Numbered from the stretch's first letter, positions 24,073 to 33,217 are shown. The stretch is DNA of 64,000 nucleotides from DASYXT01 sp035934555 (GCA_035934555.1 DASYXT010000044.1:62001-126000), one strand, 5' to 3'. Numbers and translations are program-made. Notes: generated by a model not told the origin, from the letters alone.

Positions 24073-25497
24073 TTACTCGTAGCGCAACGCCTGAATGGGG
24101 TTCAGCTTGGCCGCTTTGATGGCGGGGAAAATGCCGGCCAGCACGCCAACCAGCGCACTGGACCCAAACGCGACGACGAGCGACATCAGGCTGACAACAG
24201 GCGCATTGCCGGTAGGCGAAAATGAGCTGATCATGCGCACCAGGACGAACGAGGTGAGAAGCCCGGCCAACCCGCCCAGCAGCGCCAGCACGAGCGACTC
24301 GACCAGGATTTGGATGAAAATGTCCGCCGTGCCCGCCCCGACGGATTTGCGGATGCCGATTTCCCGGACGCGTTCGGAGATGCTGGCCAGCATGATATTC
24401 ATGATACCGATGCCGCCCACCAGGAGGCTGATGCCGGCGATCAATCCGCCGCTAAGCCGCGCGTTGTGAACGAACGTGTTGATCTGCTCCGCCCAGTCCT
24501 CCTGGGTCCGGAACGTGAAATCCTCGATGCACTGGTGAGTGGACATGAGAACATTTTGCACCTGCTGGAGTGACTGCGGCAGGAGCGCGACATCGCGAAT
24601 CTTCAACTCCAGGCCAGAGAGGCGGGGGTCGCCGGTGCTCCCGGTGCTCACGGCCAGGGAACTGCGCCCGCCGCCCGAGCGGAATTTCATCCAGACAGTA
24701 TTCAGCGGCAGGTACACCGTGGCATTCTTTAGGCGAAAGACGAAGCTACCGCCGCCGTGCCAATGCCCGCGATTACGCACCACGCCTGCACTGGCGTTGT
24801 TCGTGCCTTGCGCGCGCGCCAGTTCCCGGGCGCGGCGGTCTTGCTCGCTTTCATAGTGCTGGAACATGCCGATGACGGTGAAGGGCACGCCATTAATAAA
24901 GAGGGTTTCGCCAACCGGATTGATCTCGCGGCCGACTTGTTCCGGCGCGCCCCACAGTTCATCGCGGGTCGCCGTCCCGATCACACACACGCTCCGCGCC
25001 ATCTCGTCGTCCAGTTCGTTGAACATGCGCCCGTATTGGAGAACGTGCTCGTTCATTTCCAACGCCACCGGCCAGACACCCATGACGTTCCAGGGCCGGA
25101 ATCGCTTGCCGTTGGCTGATAAAGTTGCGAACAGGCGCATCTCAGGCGAGATGCGCGTCACCAATGGCGCGCTCCGCTGCAGCGCATACACGTCGTTGAT
25201 GGTAATGCCGACGGCCTGGTCCGCCAGGTAGCGCTCTCCGACCGGCAGCGATTGCGGTTCGACCCGGAACTTTTCCAGGCCGCCGATGGCGACCAGCGCT
25301 TCCCGCGCGCCACGCTCCATTCCCGAGACCAGCGCCGACATCGCAACCAGGCTCGACACGCCTAAAATGATTCCCAACATCGTCAACAATGACCGGAATT
25401 TGTGCGCCCAAATCTCGAGTAACCCGGTGTGGATGGTGATGCCGAGTTGCGCCGAAGCTGGGCGCAGCGATTCCGGGCCGTGGGGCAGGGGATTCAT
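24073..25497 (-). CDS. MacB-like ABC transporter permease, first of tandem pair
   Basis: 474 residues, same architecture as the next gene: HKFRSLLTMLGIILGVSSLV, a MacB periplasmic core, LLVGGIGIMNIMLASISERV and the ending AAKLNPIQALRYE. The two permeases share the opening after the N-terminus (EIWAHKFRSLLTMLGIILGV), showing a tandem duplication. The start overlaps the ATPase stop in an ATGA arrangement. A heterodimer with the neighbouring permease is inferred; MacB itself is a homodimer with fused ATPase. Confidence 0.9.
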   Translation of the reverse strand: MNPLPHGPESLRPASAQLGITIHTGLLEIWAHKFRSLLTMLGIILGVSSLVAMSALVSGMERGAREALVAIGGLEKFRVEPQSLPVGERYLADQAVGITINDVYALQRSAPLVTRISPEMRLFATLSANGKRFRPWNVMGVWPVALEMNEHVLQYGRMFNELDDEMARSVCVIGTATRDELWGAPEQVGREINPVGETLFINGVPFTVIGMFQHYESEQDRRARELARAQGTNNASAGVVRNRGHWHGGGSFVFRLKNATVYLPLNTVWMKFRSGGGRSSLAVSTGSTGDPRLSGLELKIRDVALLPQSLQQVQNVLMSTHQCIEDFTFRTQEDWAEQINTFVHNARLSGGLIAGISLLVGGIGIMNIMLASISERVREIGIRKSVGAGTADIFIQILVESLVLALLGGLAGLLTSFVLVRMISSFSPTGNAPVVSLMSLVVAFGSSALVGVLAGIFPAIKAAKLNPIQALRYE

Positions 25498-26234
25498 GGA
25501 GCGGCGGCGAGTCCAGCGGAGTGGGCCGGTTTCGCTCGGTCCAGGCCGGCGAGGGTCAGATCGATTTTGACGGCTATTTTGCCATCGCGAATCTCGATCC
25601 GCCGCGGTGTGACGGCCGCGATTTCGGGGTCATGGGTGACCAGCACAATGGTGCGCCCCTGGCGGCTCAAATCGCGAAAGAGCTGCAGGATCGCTTCGCC
25701 CGTATGCGAGTCGAGGTTGCCGGTCGGCTCGTCAGCGAACACAATGCGCGGGCTATTGACCAGGGCGCGCGCGATGGCCGCGCGCTGCTGTTGGCCACCG
25801 GAGAGCTGGCTCGGACGATGCCGCGCGCGGTTGGCCATGCCGACGGATTCGAGCGCCGCCATGCCGCGGTCGCGGCGCTCCCGGGCGCCTACACCGCTGT
25901 AAATCATCGGCAGCTCGACATTCTGCAACACGGTGAGCTTCGGCAGCAGGTTGAAGAACTGAAATACGAATCCGATCTTGCGGTTGCGCAACGTCGCGAG
26001 TTCGCGTGCTGAGGCGCGCTCGATCATTACCCCGTCCAGTTTGATGGTCCCCTTGGTCGGTGAATCCAGACAGCCCAGGATGTGCATCAAGGTCGATTTG
26101 CCGCTGCCGGAGGGCCCGATGATCGAGATGAATTCGCCTCCCTCAATCTCGAGGGACACATCGTCCAGCGCCCGAATTTCCTCTTCACCCAGGCGGTAAA
26201 TTTTGCTGACGTTGCGCAGTTCAACCAGAGGCAT
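25494..26234 (-). CDS. MacB/LolD-type ABC transporter ATPase
   Basis: 246 residues. Walker A at GPSGSGKST (about 40-48), Q-loop near FVFQFFNLLP, signature LSGGQQQRAAIARAL, Walker B IVFADEPTGNLD and H-loop VTHD are all intact. This subtype powers mechanotransmission permeases with the MacB fold. It sits between the adaptor (24-base gap) and the permeases (4-base overlap), consistent with a single transcript. Confidence 0.95.
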   Translation of the reverse strand: MPLVELRNVSKIYRLGEEEIRALDDVSLEIEGGEFISIIGPSGSGKSTLMHILGCLDSPTKGTIKLDGVMIERASARELATLRNRKIGFVFQFFNLLPKLTVLQNVELPMIYSGVGARERRDRGMAALESVGMANRARHRPSQLSGGQQQRAAIARALVNSPRIVFADEPTGNLDSHTGEAILQLFRDLSRQGRTIVLVTHDPEIAAVTPRRIEIRDGKIAVKIDLTLAGLDRAKPAHSAGLAAAP

Positions 26235-26257
26235 AATCGAGAGCCGGTCGCGGCGGT

Positions 26258-27517
26258 TCAGGATTTGCCGCCCGCGGTTGCCGCGCGGGTGCGTATGACG
26301 CCGGCGGCAGCGCCCGTCTTGGGCGTGGCCTCTGAGATCGCGGTGCCGGTATTGGTGCTCGCAGCGGGCTTGGGCGCGGCGCTGTTGGTTGCCGTGCTGG
26401 CAATCGGGCCAAGCTGCTGCTTTTTGTCGAGTTCGTTCCGGGGCGTTTCCAGAGAAACGACTTCGCCCGGCGCCAGTCCCTGCTGGATTTCCGCAAAGAA
26501 ATAATCCGAGACCCCCACTTTCACCGCCCGCTTTTCGAAGCCATCCCCTTTCTGAACATAAACGAAGCGTTCCATTTCGGCGGTATCAGGATTTTTTTCG
26601 GTGAACACCGCCGAAAGCGGCACGGCGGTGACGTTGTCCGCGGTAGCGACCGGGATCTTAACATTGGCGGTCATGCCCGGCCGCACACGAGGATCGACAT
26701 TCTGCAAAGCGATCCGCACCGGGTACCCTTTGATATTATTGCGGATGGTGGCTTGGGGCGACATGCGCTCGATCACGCCCGTAATCTGCAGCCCCGCCAC
26801 CGCTTCGATGGTCACTTCGACCCGTTCCCCCGCTTTAATGCGGGGCATGTCCGCCTGGTTAACCTGGGCATTGATGATCATGGAATTGAGGTCGGCGATG
26901 GTGAGCACCTCGGTGCCGCTGTTAAAACCGCCTGAGCCGGAGACCGCCTGGCCAATGGACACCGGCCGTGTCAGAACCGTGCAATCAAACGGTGCGCGGA
27001 CTTCCGTTTTTGTCAGGTGTTCGTCGGTAATGGCGAGGACTTTCTGCGCGCTTTCAAGGGCATTTTTGGCGAGTTCGTAAGCGGTTTTGGTGTCGTCATA
27101 TACCTCCTGCGAAATAAGTTTGGACCCCAATAATTCCTCAGCCCGTTTATAGTCGCGGTCGGCTTTGTCGAGGCCGAGTTTGGCTTTTTCGATATCCGTC
27201 AGGTCCGAAGCCTTTTGCTGTTGCAATTCGCTGTCATCGAGTTTGAACAACAGCGTATCCTTTTTGACCTTGTCGCCGATATCCACCGGCAGCACCAGCA
27301 ACAGCCCGTTGATTTCCGGCCGGACGGAGACCTGCTCGGCGGGAGCGATTTCTCCGGCCGCATTGACTGCGAAATTAATATCCCGGACCTCAGCCACCGC
27401 CGTGGTGGGGCGCGCGAGTGCGGTGTCGGAAGGATTGGTCTTTTGCCAGTTTTTCCAACCGTAGTATCCGCCGCCAAGCAGGGCGAGCGCGGTGACGAGG
27501 GCTATCCACTTTTTCAT
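26258..27517 (-). CDS. MacA-like periplasmic adaptor (membrane fusion protein)
   Basis: 419 residues from ATG 27517; the reading frame is open further upstream to 27691 but those codons do not look like protein. N-terminal anchor MKKWIALVTALALLGGGYYG. The order is lipoyl/hairpin half (EQVSVRPEINGLLLVLPVDI), a coiled hairpin around residues 90-180, second lipoyl half (KTEVRAPFDCTVLTRPVS), then a beta-barrel (INAQVNQADMPRIKAGERVE). The Ala/Pro/Thr-rich C-terminal tail after PRNELDKKQQ is unusual. It links the inner-membrane MacB-like complex to an outer-membrane channel, which is not encoded here. Confidence 0.9.
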   Translation of the reverse strand: MKKWIALVTALALLGGGYYGWKNWQKTNPSDTALARPTTAVAEVRDINFAVNAAGEIAPAEQVSVRPEINGLLLVLPVDIGDKVKKDTLLFKLDDSELQQQKASDLTDIEKAKLGLDKADRDYKRAEELLGSKLISQEVYDDTKTAYELAKNALESAQKVLAITDEHLTKTEVRAPFDCTVLTRPVSIGQAVSGSGGFNSGTEVLTIADLNSMIINAQVNQADMPRIKAGERVEVTIEAVAGLQITGVIERMSPQATIRNNIKGYPVRIALQNVDPRVRPGMTANVKIPVATADNVTAVPLSAVFTEKNPDTAEMERFVYVQKGDGFEKRAVKVGVSDYFFAEIQQGLAPGEVVSLETPRNELDKKQQLGPIASTATNSAAPKPAASTNTGTAISEATPKTGAAAGVIRTRAATAGGKS

Positions 27518-27765
27518 GTCATTCGGAATACTCAGCGGTCCGCGGCAGATTAGCCGCCTTTGTTGACCATGGACATAGATTTCGACCGGGCAGCAGCGGG
27601 ATCGTTTCGGTTTGTTCGTGCGTAGCAGCAGCGGGACAACCGCTGTGCCAGCCAAACCGAGCCCGCTAACGTCCGGTTCGATGCGCCGCATAGCTGTCGT
27701 GCGTTTGCGGCAAAAGGACTTGCCACGGCCGGCGCGAACCGGTTTGTTCAGGCCCTTAGACGCGC

Positions 27766-28641
27766 ATGAAGCCGTCGTATTTAATAATTTTGCTGGTGAT
27801 GAACCTGTGTTGGGCGGCGGTCTATTCCGCCTACAAGGTCATCGGCCACGCTCTGCCTACTGGCGGAATAGTAACGCTGCGCTTCGGGATGGCTGGCCTT
27901 TGCTTGCTGTTTATTTGGCCTTGGTTGCCCGGCAAAGCGCCACGGGGGCGGGATTTGTGGGTCACCTGCGGCATGGGTTTGCTGCTGTTTGTGCTGGGGC
28001 AGCGCTTGCAAGTCTATGGCAACGAAATCGGCAGCGCGGGCAATTCGGCCGTTTTGATGGGCTTCGAACCGCTCATCACGTCGGTGGCGGCGGCCCTGTT
28101 TCTGCACGAACACATCGGGCCACGGCGCTGGGCCGGTTTCGGCCTCGGCTTACTGGGGGTTGGTTTGTTGCATGGGGTCTGGCGGCGGAGTTTTCAGTGG
28201 GTTGGGCTCGTGCCAAGCCTGATTTTCATCTCGTCGTTTGTGTGCGAAGCGGGCTACTCGGTTTTGGGCAAACCGATTATCCAAAGGGCGAGTGTGATGA
28301 AGATGCTGGCTATTTCGTTGCTGGTGGGGATGGCCGTGAACCTGGTGATCGACGGCGGCGAAACGCTGCGCGCCGCCGGGGCATTAACGCCTGAGGCGTG
28401 GGGCCTGTTGGTGGCGATGGCCGTGATCTGCACTACGGTGGGTTACACCCTCTGGCTTATCATCATTCGCGAGTGCTCAGTCAATGTCGCCGCGTTGACC
28501 ATCTTTACGCAATCGGCCTTCGGCGTCGCGCTGGCCGGCTTGTGGCTGGGCGAAAAACTGCACTGGGAACAATTCGCCGGGTCCGTGGTTATCATCGGGG
28601 GCATGGTGCTGGGATTGTCGAGACAGGTGAAAGCAGTATAA
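27766..28641 (+). CDS. EamA-family (DMT superfamily) transporter
   Basis: 291 residues with ten predicted hydrophobic spans arranged as two EamA halves: first repeat from LIILLVMNLCWAAVYSAYKV to AALFLHEHIGPRRWAGFGLG, second from SLIFISSFVCEAGYSVLGKP to AGLWLGEKLHWEQFAGSVVI. This is the usual drug/metabolite exporter layout; substrate unknown. Divergent from the efflux operon. Confidence 0.85.
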   Translation: MKPSYLIILLVMNLCWAAVYSAYKVIGHALPTGGIVTLRFGMAGLCLLFIWPWLPGKAPRGRDLWVTCGMGLLLFVLGQRLQVYGNEIGSAGNSAVLMGFEPLITSVAAALFLHEHIGPRRWAGFGLGLLGVGLLHGVWRRSFQWVGLVPSLIFISSFVCEAGYSVLGKPIIQRASVMKMLAISLLVGMAVNLVIDGGETLRAAGALTPEAWGLLVAMAVICTTVGYTLWLIIIRECSVNVAALTIFTQSAFGVALAGLWLGEKLHWEQFAGSVVIIGGMVLGLSRQVKAV

Positions 28642-28822
28642 ACGCAGAAAACTGCAGCGGTGTTAGATCAATAGTTAGGATTACGATTATGATTAACATC
28701 ATGATTAGAGGAAGGCGCTTGTCATTCGCCTGATTCGCGCCAAACTCGGCCGATGGTCCTGCGCCGCCGTCGGACCGGTGGCGCCAGTTTCGCTGTAGCG
28801 GACGGTTTTGGAAGGCAAGACA

Positions 28823-29053
28823 ATGAAATCGAATCTAATTAGACAAATGGCGTTGGTTACGGCCCTGGCAGGGCTCGGGCTAATGGTGGCCGGGTGTGCC
28901 TGGCAAATTGGCGGTGACAAGAAAGGAACCAGCATCGCGCAGACGACGCGTGGGCAGGAGCTGATCGATCTTAAGAAGGCCAAAGACCAAGGCGCGATCA
29001 GCGAGGAGGAGTACCAGGCGCAACGGAACAAGATTCTGAATCGCCAGCCATAA
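28823..29053 (+). CDS. Small SHOCT-domain lipoprotein (paralogue of 5386-5610)
   Basis: 76 residues from ATG 28823, preceded by GGAAGG. Lipoprotein signal ends Val-Ala-Gly-Cys-Ala-Trp-Gln. The C-terminus reads ELIDLKKAKDQGAISEEEYQ then AQRNKIL, a SHOCT motif. Similarity with the gene at 5386-5610 covers the whole length and includes the position of the lipobox. Role unknown. Confidence 0.85.
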   Translation: MKSNLIRQMALVTALAGLGLMVAGCAWQIGGDKKGTSIAQTTRGQELIDLKKAKDQGAISEEEYQAQRNKILNRQP

Positions 29054-29193
29054 GACGCGGCGTCGCGGCGGCTCGGGAGCACGAGGCCCAATAGTCTCTC
29101 GGGAGACGTTGAGACCTGGCGGTATCATTTGCCGGGCGGCTGGAAGATTTTGAACGTTCGGGTTGCCGATCATTTTTCAGGCATGGTGACATT

Positions 29194-29955
29194 TTGAGTG
29201 CAACGAAAGTAACCGCGGAGATGGTGCGCGCGATGAAAGGCGGCAAATTTGCCGCCCTCACGGCGTATGATTTTCCGATGACCCGGCTGTTGGATGAGGC
29301 TGGGTTGCCGCTGCTATTGGTGGGCGATTCGCTAGGCATGGTCGTGCTTGGCTATCCGGATACGACGCACGTGACGATGGCGGAGATGGAGCATCACGTG
29401 CGGGCCGCGGCGCGGGCCAAGCCGCGAGCGCTGCTGGTGGCGGATTTGCCATACCGAAGTTATGAAACGGTGGAGAGCGCCGGCGCCAACGCGCAACGGC
29501 TCGTGGCCGCCGGCGCCCAAGCCGTGAAGGCCGAAGGTGGCCGCACAATCCTGCCGCAAGTGCAGGCGATTCTCGCCAAGGGCATTCCATTTTTGGGTCA
29601 TCTCGGCATGCTGCCGCAGCACGTGCTGGAGGAGGGCGGCTACCGCATCAAAGGCAAGCGGGAGCCGGAACATCAGGCACTGCTGGCCGATGCGTTGGCG
29701 TTGGCGCAGGCCGGCGCGTTTGCCGTCGTGCTCGAACTGGTCGCCGCGCCGGTCGCCAAAGAACTGACTCGGAGCATCCCCATTCCGACCATCGGGATCG
29801 GTTCCGGACCTGATTGCGACGGGCAAATCCTCGTCACGCCCGATTTGCTCGGCATGTTGCCCTGGTACAATTTGAAACATGTCAAACCGAAGCTCAACGC
29901 GGCGGAACAAATCAGGGCTGTGGTGAAGCAATGGGTCGAAGGGTTGAAGCGTTGA
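29194..29955 (+). CDS. panB: 3-methyl-2-oxobutanoate hydroxymethyltransferase
   Basis: 253 residues from a TTG at 29194; the first ATG in frame (29221) would remove a stretch normally present in the family. Conserved PanB blocks: FAALTAYDFPMTRLLDEAG, VGDSLGMVVLGY, THVTMAEMEHHVRA, VKAEGG, GHLGMLPQ and IPTIGIGSGPDCDGQILV. It makes ketopantoate, the first step of pantothenate/CoA synthesis. Metal ligands Asp in VGDS and the downstream Asp of VADLP are present. No other pantothenate gene is adjacent. Confidence 0.95.
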   Translation: MSATKVTAEMVRAMKGGKFAALTAYDFPMTRLLDEAGLPLLLVGDSLGMVVLGYPDTTHVTMAEMEHHVRAAARAKPRALLVADLPYRSYETVESAGANAQRLVAAGAQAVKAEGGRTILPQVQAILAKGIPFLGHLGMLPQHVLEEGGYRIKGKREPEHQALLADALALAQAGAFAVVLELVAAPVAKELTRSIPIPTIGIGSGPDCDGQILVTPDLLGMLPWYNLKHVKPKLNAAEQIRAVVKQWVEGLKR

Positions 29956-30416
29956 ACGCCCGGGCACGAAAGCTGACGCACGTCGATGCGCGCGGGCAGG
30001 CCGCGATGGTCGATGTGTCGCCCAAACCGGTCATGCGGCGCGAGGCGATTGCGCGTGGGGAAATTCGGCTGCAACCAGCCACTTTGGACCTCATCCAAGC
30101 GCAGGCCGTGGCCAAAGGAAATGTGTTCGCCACGGCGCGGTTGGCGGGAATCCTCGCCGCGAAGAAGACCGGCGAGCTGATCCCGCTCTGCCATCCGCTG
30201 CCACTGACCCATTGCCAGGTTGAGTTTGCGATCCCGGCCGCGCGCGACCGCGTCGTGATTACAGCGTCGGCCAAGGTGGCAGCGCAGACTGGCGTCGAGA
30301 TGGAGGCGCTCACGGCGGTCGCGCTGGCGGCTTTGACCATTTACGATATGTGCAAAGCGGTCGATGCGCGGATGCGGATTGGCGAAATCAAACTGGTCTC
30401 GAAAACCAAACAGTAG
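29931..30416 (+). CDS. moaC: Cyclic pyranopterin monophosphate synthase
   Basis: 161 residues from ATG 29931, or 154 from TTG 29952, which would overlap the panB stop by four bases (TTGA). Diagnostic MoaC blocks: KLTHVDARGQAAMVDVSPKP, GELIPLCHPLPLTHCQVEF, and AQTGVEMEALTAVALAALTI followed by YDMCKA. It completes the first step of molybdenum cofactor synthesis. Cotranscription with panB and mogA is likely from the spacing, though the pathways differ. Confidence 0.93.
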   Translation: MGRRVEALNARARKLTHVDARGQAAMVDVSPKPVMRREAIARGEIRLQPATLDLIQAQAVAKGNVFATARLAGILAAKKTGELIPLCHPLPLTHCQVEFAIPAARDRVVITASAKVAAQTGVEMEALTAVALAALTIYDMCKAVDARMRIGEIKLVSKTKQ

Positions 30417-30418
30417 GC

Positions 30419-30901
30419 ATGCAAATCGTTTGCGGAGTGATCACCATTTCCGATCGGGCCTCGGCGGGTGTGTATGAGGACCTCGGCGGCCCGGCGTTGC
30501 GACAGGCTTGCGTAAAGTACGGTTGGGAGATTCGCGCAGAGAAGCTGGTCCCGGATGAAGTGGCTCAGATTCAGGCCGCGGTGCGCGAACAAATCGCCCA
30601 GGGCTGTCACCTCGTATTGACGACCGGCGGTACGGGCGTGGCTCGGCGGGATGTAACTCCGGAGGCCGTGCGCGGGCTCGCGACACGAGAACTGCCCGGA
30701 TTCGGCGAGGTGATGCGGGCGCAGTCGATGAAGCTAACGCCCAACGCAATTCTGTCGCGCGGGCTGGCTGCGGTGGTGGGAAAGACGTTGGTAATCTGCC
30801 TGCCGGGAAAACCGAGCGGAGCGGTCGAATGTCTCGGATTCGTGGTTGGCGCAATTCCGCATTGCCTCGAGGTGCTGCAAGAGGTGCCGACGGGGTGTTA
30901 A
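30419..30901 (+). CDS. mogA: MogA/MoaB-family molybdopterin adenylyltransferase
   Basis: 160 residues from ATG 30419, two bases after moaC. The MoCF-binding fold is clear: ITISDRASAGVYEDLGGPAL, then LTTGGTGVARRDVTPEAVRG (the catalytic Gly-Gly-Thr-Gly loop) and the terminal VICLPGKPSGAVECL. MogA adenylylates molybdopterin before metal insertion; MoaB-type homologues have the same fold, so the exact assignment is open. Confidence 0.85.
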   Translation: MQIVCGVITISDRASAGVYEDLGGPALRQACVKYGWEIRAEKLVPDEVAQIQAAVREQIAQGCHLVLTTGGTGVARRDVTPEAVRGLATRELPGFGEVMRAQSMKLTPNAILSRGLAAVVGKTLVICLPGKPSGAVECLGFVVGAIPHCLEVLQEVPTGC

Positions 30902-30975
30902 GGGTTTCACGCCGAAACCGCCATTAATCTCAGTGATGTGTACGCAGATGGACGCAACCGGGCGACCGCTGCGCA

Positions 30976-31224
30976 TCACGCGCTTTGGCCAGACTGCGCC
31001 TTAGGCGAGCCGATGTGCTCGCCGTCCACGGTGACGCGGGTGATCATAAGCGCCGAGATGACATCGTAGCGCTCGTCATCACCAAAAACGAAAACCCTCC
31101 CAGCCGTGGGGGGAACGGCAATATGATCGACGCTGGCGACCCTCAACTGCCCGCCATCAGCGAGGTGGATGGTAAACGGGACAAACGGTGTCGCGTGAAT
31201 GAGTTTCCGAATATCGCCTGTCAT
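30976..31224 (-). CDS. Conserved small protein of unknown function
   Basis: 82 residues, MTGDIRKLIHATPFVPFTIH, continuing LADGGQLRVASVDHIAVPPT. It matches in layout a widespread small family of form (hydrophobic) PF-x-PF-x-I-x-x-x-D-G-x-x-x-x-V-x-x-x-D-H-V. No domain name or function known to me. Confidence 0.7.
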   Translation of the reverse strand: MTGDIRKLIHATPFVPFTIHLADGGQLRVASVDHIAVPPTAGRVFVFGDDERYDVISALMITRVTVDGEHIGSPKAQSGQSA

Positions 31225-31293
31225 AGCTAAAGCTTATGCTACGCCTAGCAGAAGCGCGAGGCAAGCTCCAGCGCCGGCAGCGCCGCAGGGCTA

Positions 31294-31884
31294 CTATCGG
31301 CTGAGATCGGCGAATATGCCGGGTGCCGCCCAGTACGCCATGACAGCCCCAACAATTGTAGCGTCAACTGCGACGGCGAACGGCGTCAACAAAACCTGCT
31401 TCACCCTCTGCGAAGAACCGGTGTATTGAGGCAGTTTGTAAGGATCAAGCTGCTCAGTGCCCGAGTACAACGTGAAAAAGTCAGCCTCGTGGGTTACCCT
31501 CGCGTAAAGTCGTTTGAGCCCGGGGCCACGAGGACCTGGAGCGCCTTCGCCCACGGGAATGGGCGCGAGTCCCGTGGCCGCCTTGGCAGATACAAAGTGC
31601 GGCTTTTGATTACGGTTCACTCGCAGTGTGTTCGGGTCGAGCCAATAGCAGCGAGGCCGAGTGGTGGTGTCGCCATCTTTCGACTCGTCATATTGCACGA
31701 GGATGTCCTGTCGCTCCGTTGAATAGGACAGGCGGAGGTTGGCGGGGCTGCCGGGTCGATAGTGATGAGCGAAGGTCTCTTTATCCCAAAGGGCAGGTGT
31801 GCAACCGCAGGCGAAAGGAAGTGGCAGCGCCAACAGCGCCAGCAACAACCCCCTACGCGCGACTAGTGGCAAAAACGATTTCAT
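31294..31884 (-). CDS. Hypothetical exported protein, possible lipoprotein
   Basis: 196 residues. A signal-type leader (RRGLLLALLALPLPF) is followed by Ala-Cys-Gly-Cys; the lipobox is weak because two cysteines lie close together. The body has no recognisable motif; a hydrophobic C-terminal segment (VDATIVGAVMAYWAAPGIFA) may be a membrane span. Likely envelope-associated. Confidence 0.65.
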   Translation of the reverse strand: MKSFLPLVARRGLLLALLALPLPFACGCTPALWDKETFAHHYRPGSPANLRLSYSTERQDILVQYDESKDGDTTTRPRCYWLDPNTLRVNRNQKPHFVSAKAATGLAPIPVGEGAPGPRGPGLKRLYARVTHEADFFTLYSGTEQLDPYKLPQYTGSSQRVKQVLLTPFAVAVDATIVGAVMAYWAAPGIFADLSR

Positions 31885-32176
31885 GTGGTTGATGGGGTGC
31901 TGCCGAACGCTGAGCTCACCGATGAGGCTCCCCCACCCGCTTCCGAATGAGTAGAGCCGGGGCCGGGGGCGGACCCCTGAAGCAGTGTATCCGTCGTGCC
32001 GTGGGGAGCAAGCGCTGAGGAGGCCCGCAATGCGGCCTTGGTTGGCTACTTACACGAGGGGGCGTCAGCGGATATCCGGATCGTGTCAGATGAGTTTCAA
32101 AACCCTAATTTGTTTTGGGCCTACAAGTCTCGTTTTAATTCTCGCGACGGGTGCGAATCGGGTTCATTTTCGATTT
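31885..32176. other. Stretch without a recognised gene
   Basis: Divergent promoter space between the leftward exported protein and the YhbY gene. The YhbY reading frame is open back to 31985, so an upstream start cannot be excluded. Confidence 0.45.
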
Positions 32177-32467
32177 GTGGTTCCGTTAAGCAACGCGCAA
32201 ATACGCACATTCAAAGCGCAGGCCCAACGGCTGAAGGCAAGCCTCAAGCTCGGCAGAGACGGTCTGAGCTCCGGGTTCCTTGCCGCCCTGGATGACGCGC
32301 TCAAACATCAGGGCCTGGTGAAAGTGAAGTTCGATGAATTCAAGGACCAGAAAAAGGAATTGGCGCCGCAATTGGCCGAGAAGAGTGGCAGCTATTTGGT
32401 GACACGTGTGGGTAATGTGGCCGTGCTGTACCGACCAAAACCAGCCCCGCCACCGCCTGCCGAGTGA
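32177..32467 (+). CDS. YhbY/CRS1-domain RNA-binding protein
   Basis: 96 residues from a GTG at 32177; an ATG at 32090 would add a hydrophobic leader not usual in the family. The YhbY pattern is visible: LSNAQIRTFKAQAQRLKASL, KLGRDGLSSGFLAALDDALK, VKVKFDEFKDQKKELAPQLA, and a terminal VGNVAVLYR. YhbY binds pre-50S ribosomal RNA. The conserved Gly-x-x-Gly loop reads GRDGLS. The tail ends in a short Pro run. Confidence 0.75.
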   Translation: MVPLSNAQIRTFKAQAQRLKASLKLGRDGLSSGFLAALDDALKHQGLVKVKFDEFKDQKKELAPQLAEKSGSYLVTRVGNVAVLYRPKPAPPPPAE

Positions 32468-32497
32468 TGGCAGGCAGTGCGCAAATATGAGAATACA
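32465..32497. repeat. 33-bp sequence at 3' end of YhbY gene, repeated at 34466
   Basis: AGTGATGGCAGGCAGTGCGC followed by AAATATGAGAATA recurs at 34466-34498 with about five differences. In both cases it begins at the stop codon of the preceding rightward gene (GAGTGATGG and AAGTGATGG). Confidence 0.7.
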
Positions 32498-32633
32498 CAT
32501 CCACCGGAGCTACGACATCGAGCGCGCGAGTACCCCTGCTAGGTCGCGGACAACCGGGGGTAATTGTCTCTTTTATAACTGCTTATCGTGGGGGTAAGTT
32601 TTGCATGGGTGCAGGCGGCGAATGGCCTAATGC

Positions 32634-33131
32634 TCAACTCGCCGATGGCGGCCCGCCTGCGGCCCCCGAACCGCCCGAAAGCGCCGCAGGGCCGTCCTTC
32701 GGTGAAGCGCTTTCCCGGCCGCTCGCCCACTGGACCAAGCCCAGCTCCAGTAACGCCTCCAGTGAGTTAGAGCCTCCGAAGTGCTCAACAATTCGGCCAT
32801 CTCGGATTCTTTCGATATTCACGCCGGACAGGACGATGCGTTTATGCGTGGGTCTCAAGCCGCCCCACTCGCCAGAGTGCGTTCCTCGCATCGTCCACCA
32901 TGTAACCACAATGTCTCCCTCAGCCACCTGACCGTCCACCGTCATAACCATGTCGGGATAACACCTGTGGAATTGCAGCACGTGTTCTCGAAACCATGCC
33001 AAACCGTTAATATTGGTATGTGGCACCGTGCAATCGCTGGCGATAAACTCCGGCAAGCGCTCGACCTCGCCCGTGTTCACCACCTCCTCCCGGAGCCGGC
33101 GCGCGAGTAGTTTATTATCTGCTTCAGACAT
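32634..33131 (-). CDS. SnoaL-like/ester cyclase-fold protein
   Basis: 165 residues from ATG 33131 (MSEADNKLLARRL). The SnoaL-like pattern is visible: a helical start with EEVVNTGEVERLPEFIASDC, FREHVLQFHRCYPDMVMTVD, and the strands VVTWWTMRGTHSGEW and RIVLSGVNIERIRDGRIVEH. These small alpha+beta barrels include polyketide cyclases, but most members are of unknown role. The C-terminal Ser/Gly/Ala tail looks like read-through into low-complexity sequence. Confidence 0.8.
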   Translation of the reverse strand: MSEADNKLLARRLREEVVNTGEVERLPEFIASDCTVPHTNINGLAWFREHVLQFHRCYPDMVMTVDGQVAEGDIVVTWWTMRGTHSGEWGGLRPTHKRIVLSGVNIERIRDGRIVEHFGGSNSLEALLELGLVQWASGRESASPKDGPAALSGGSGAAGGPPSAS

Positions 33132-33217
33132 AGCGTAAAATAATTCGTCCCGGTCAACGCGAAGCTGAACGATGCGGCGGAGGCGCATTCAGGGGCGTAG
33201 CTCCGGGTTCGGCACAG

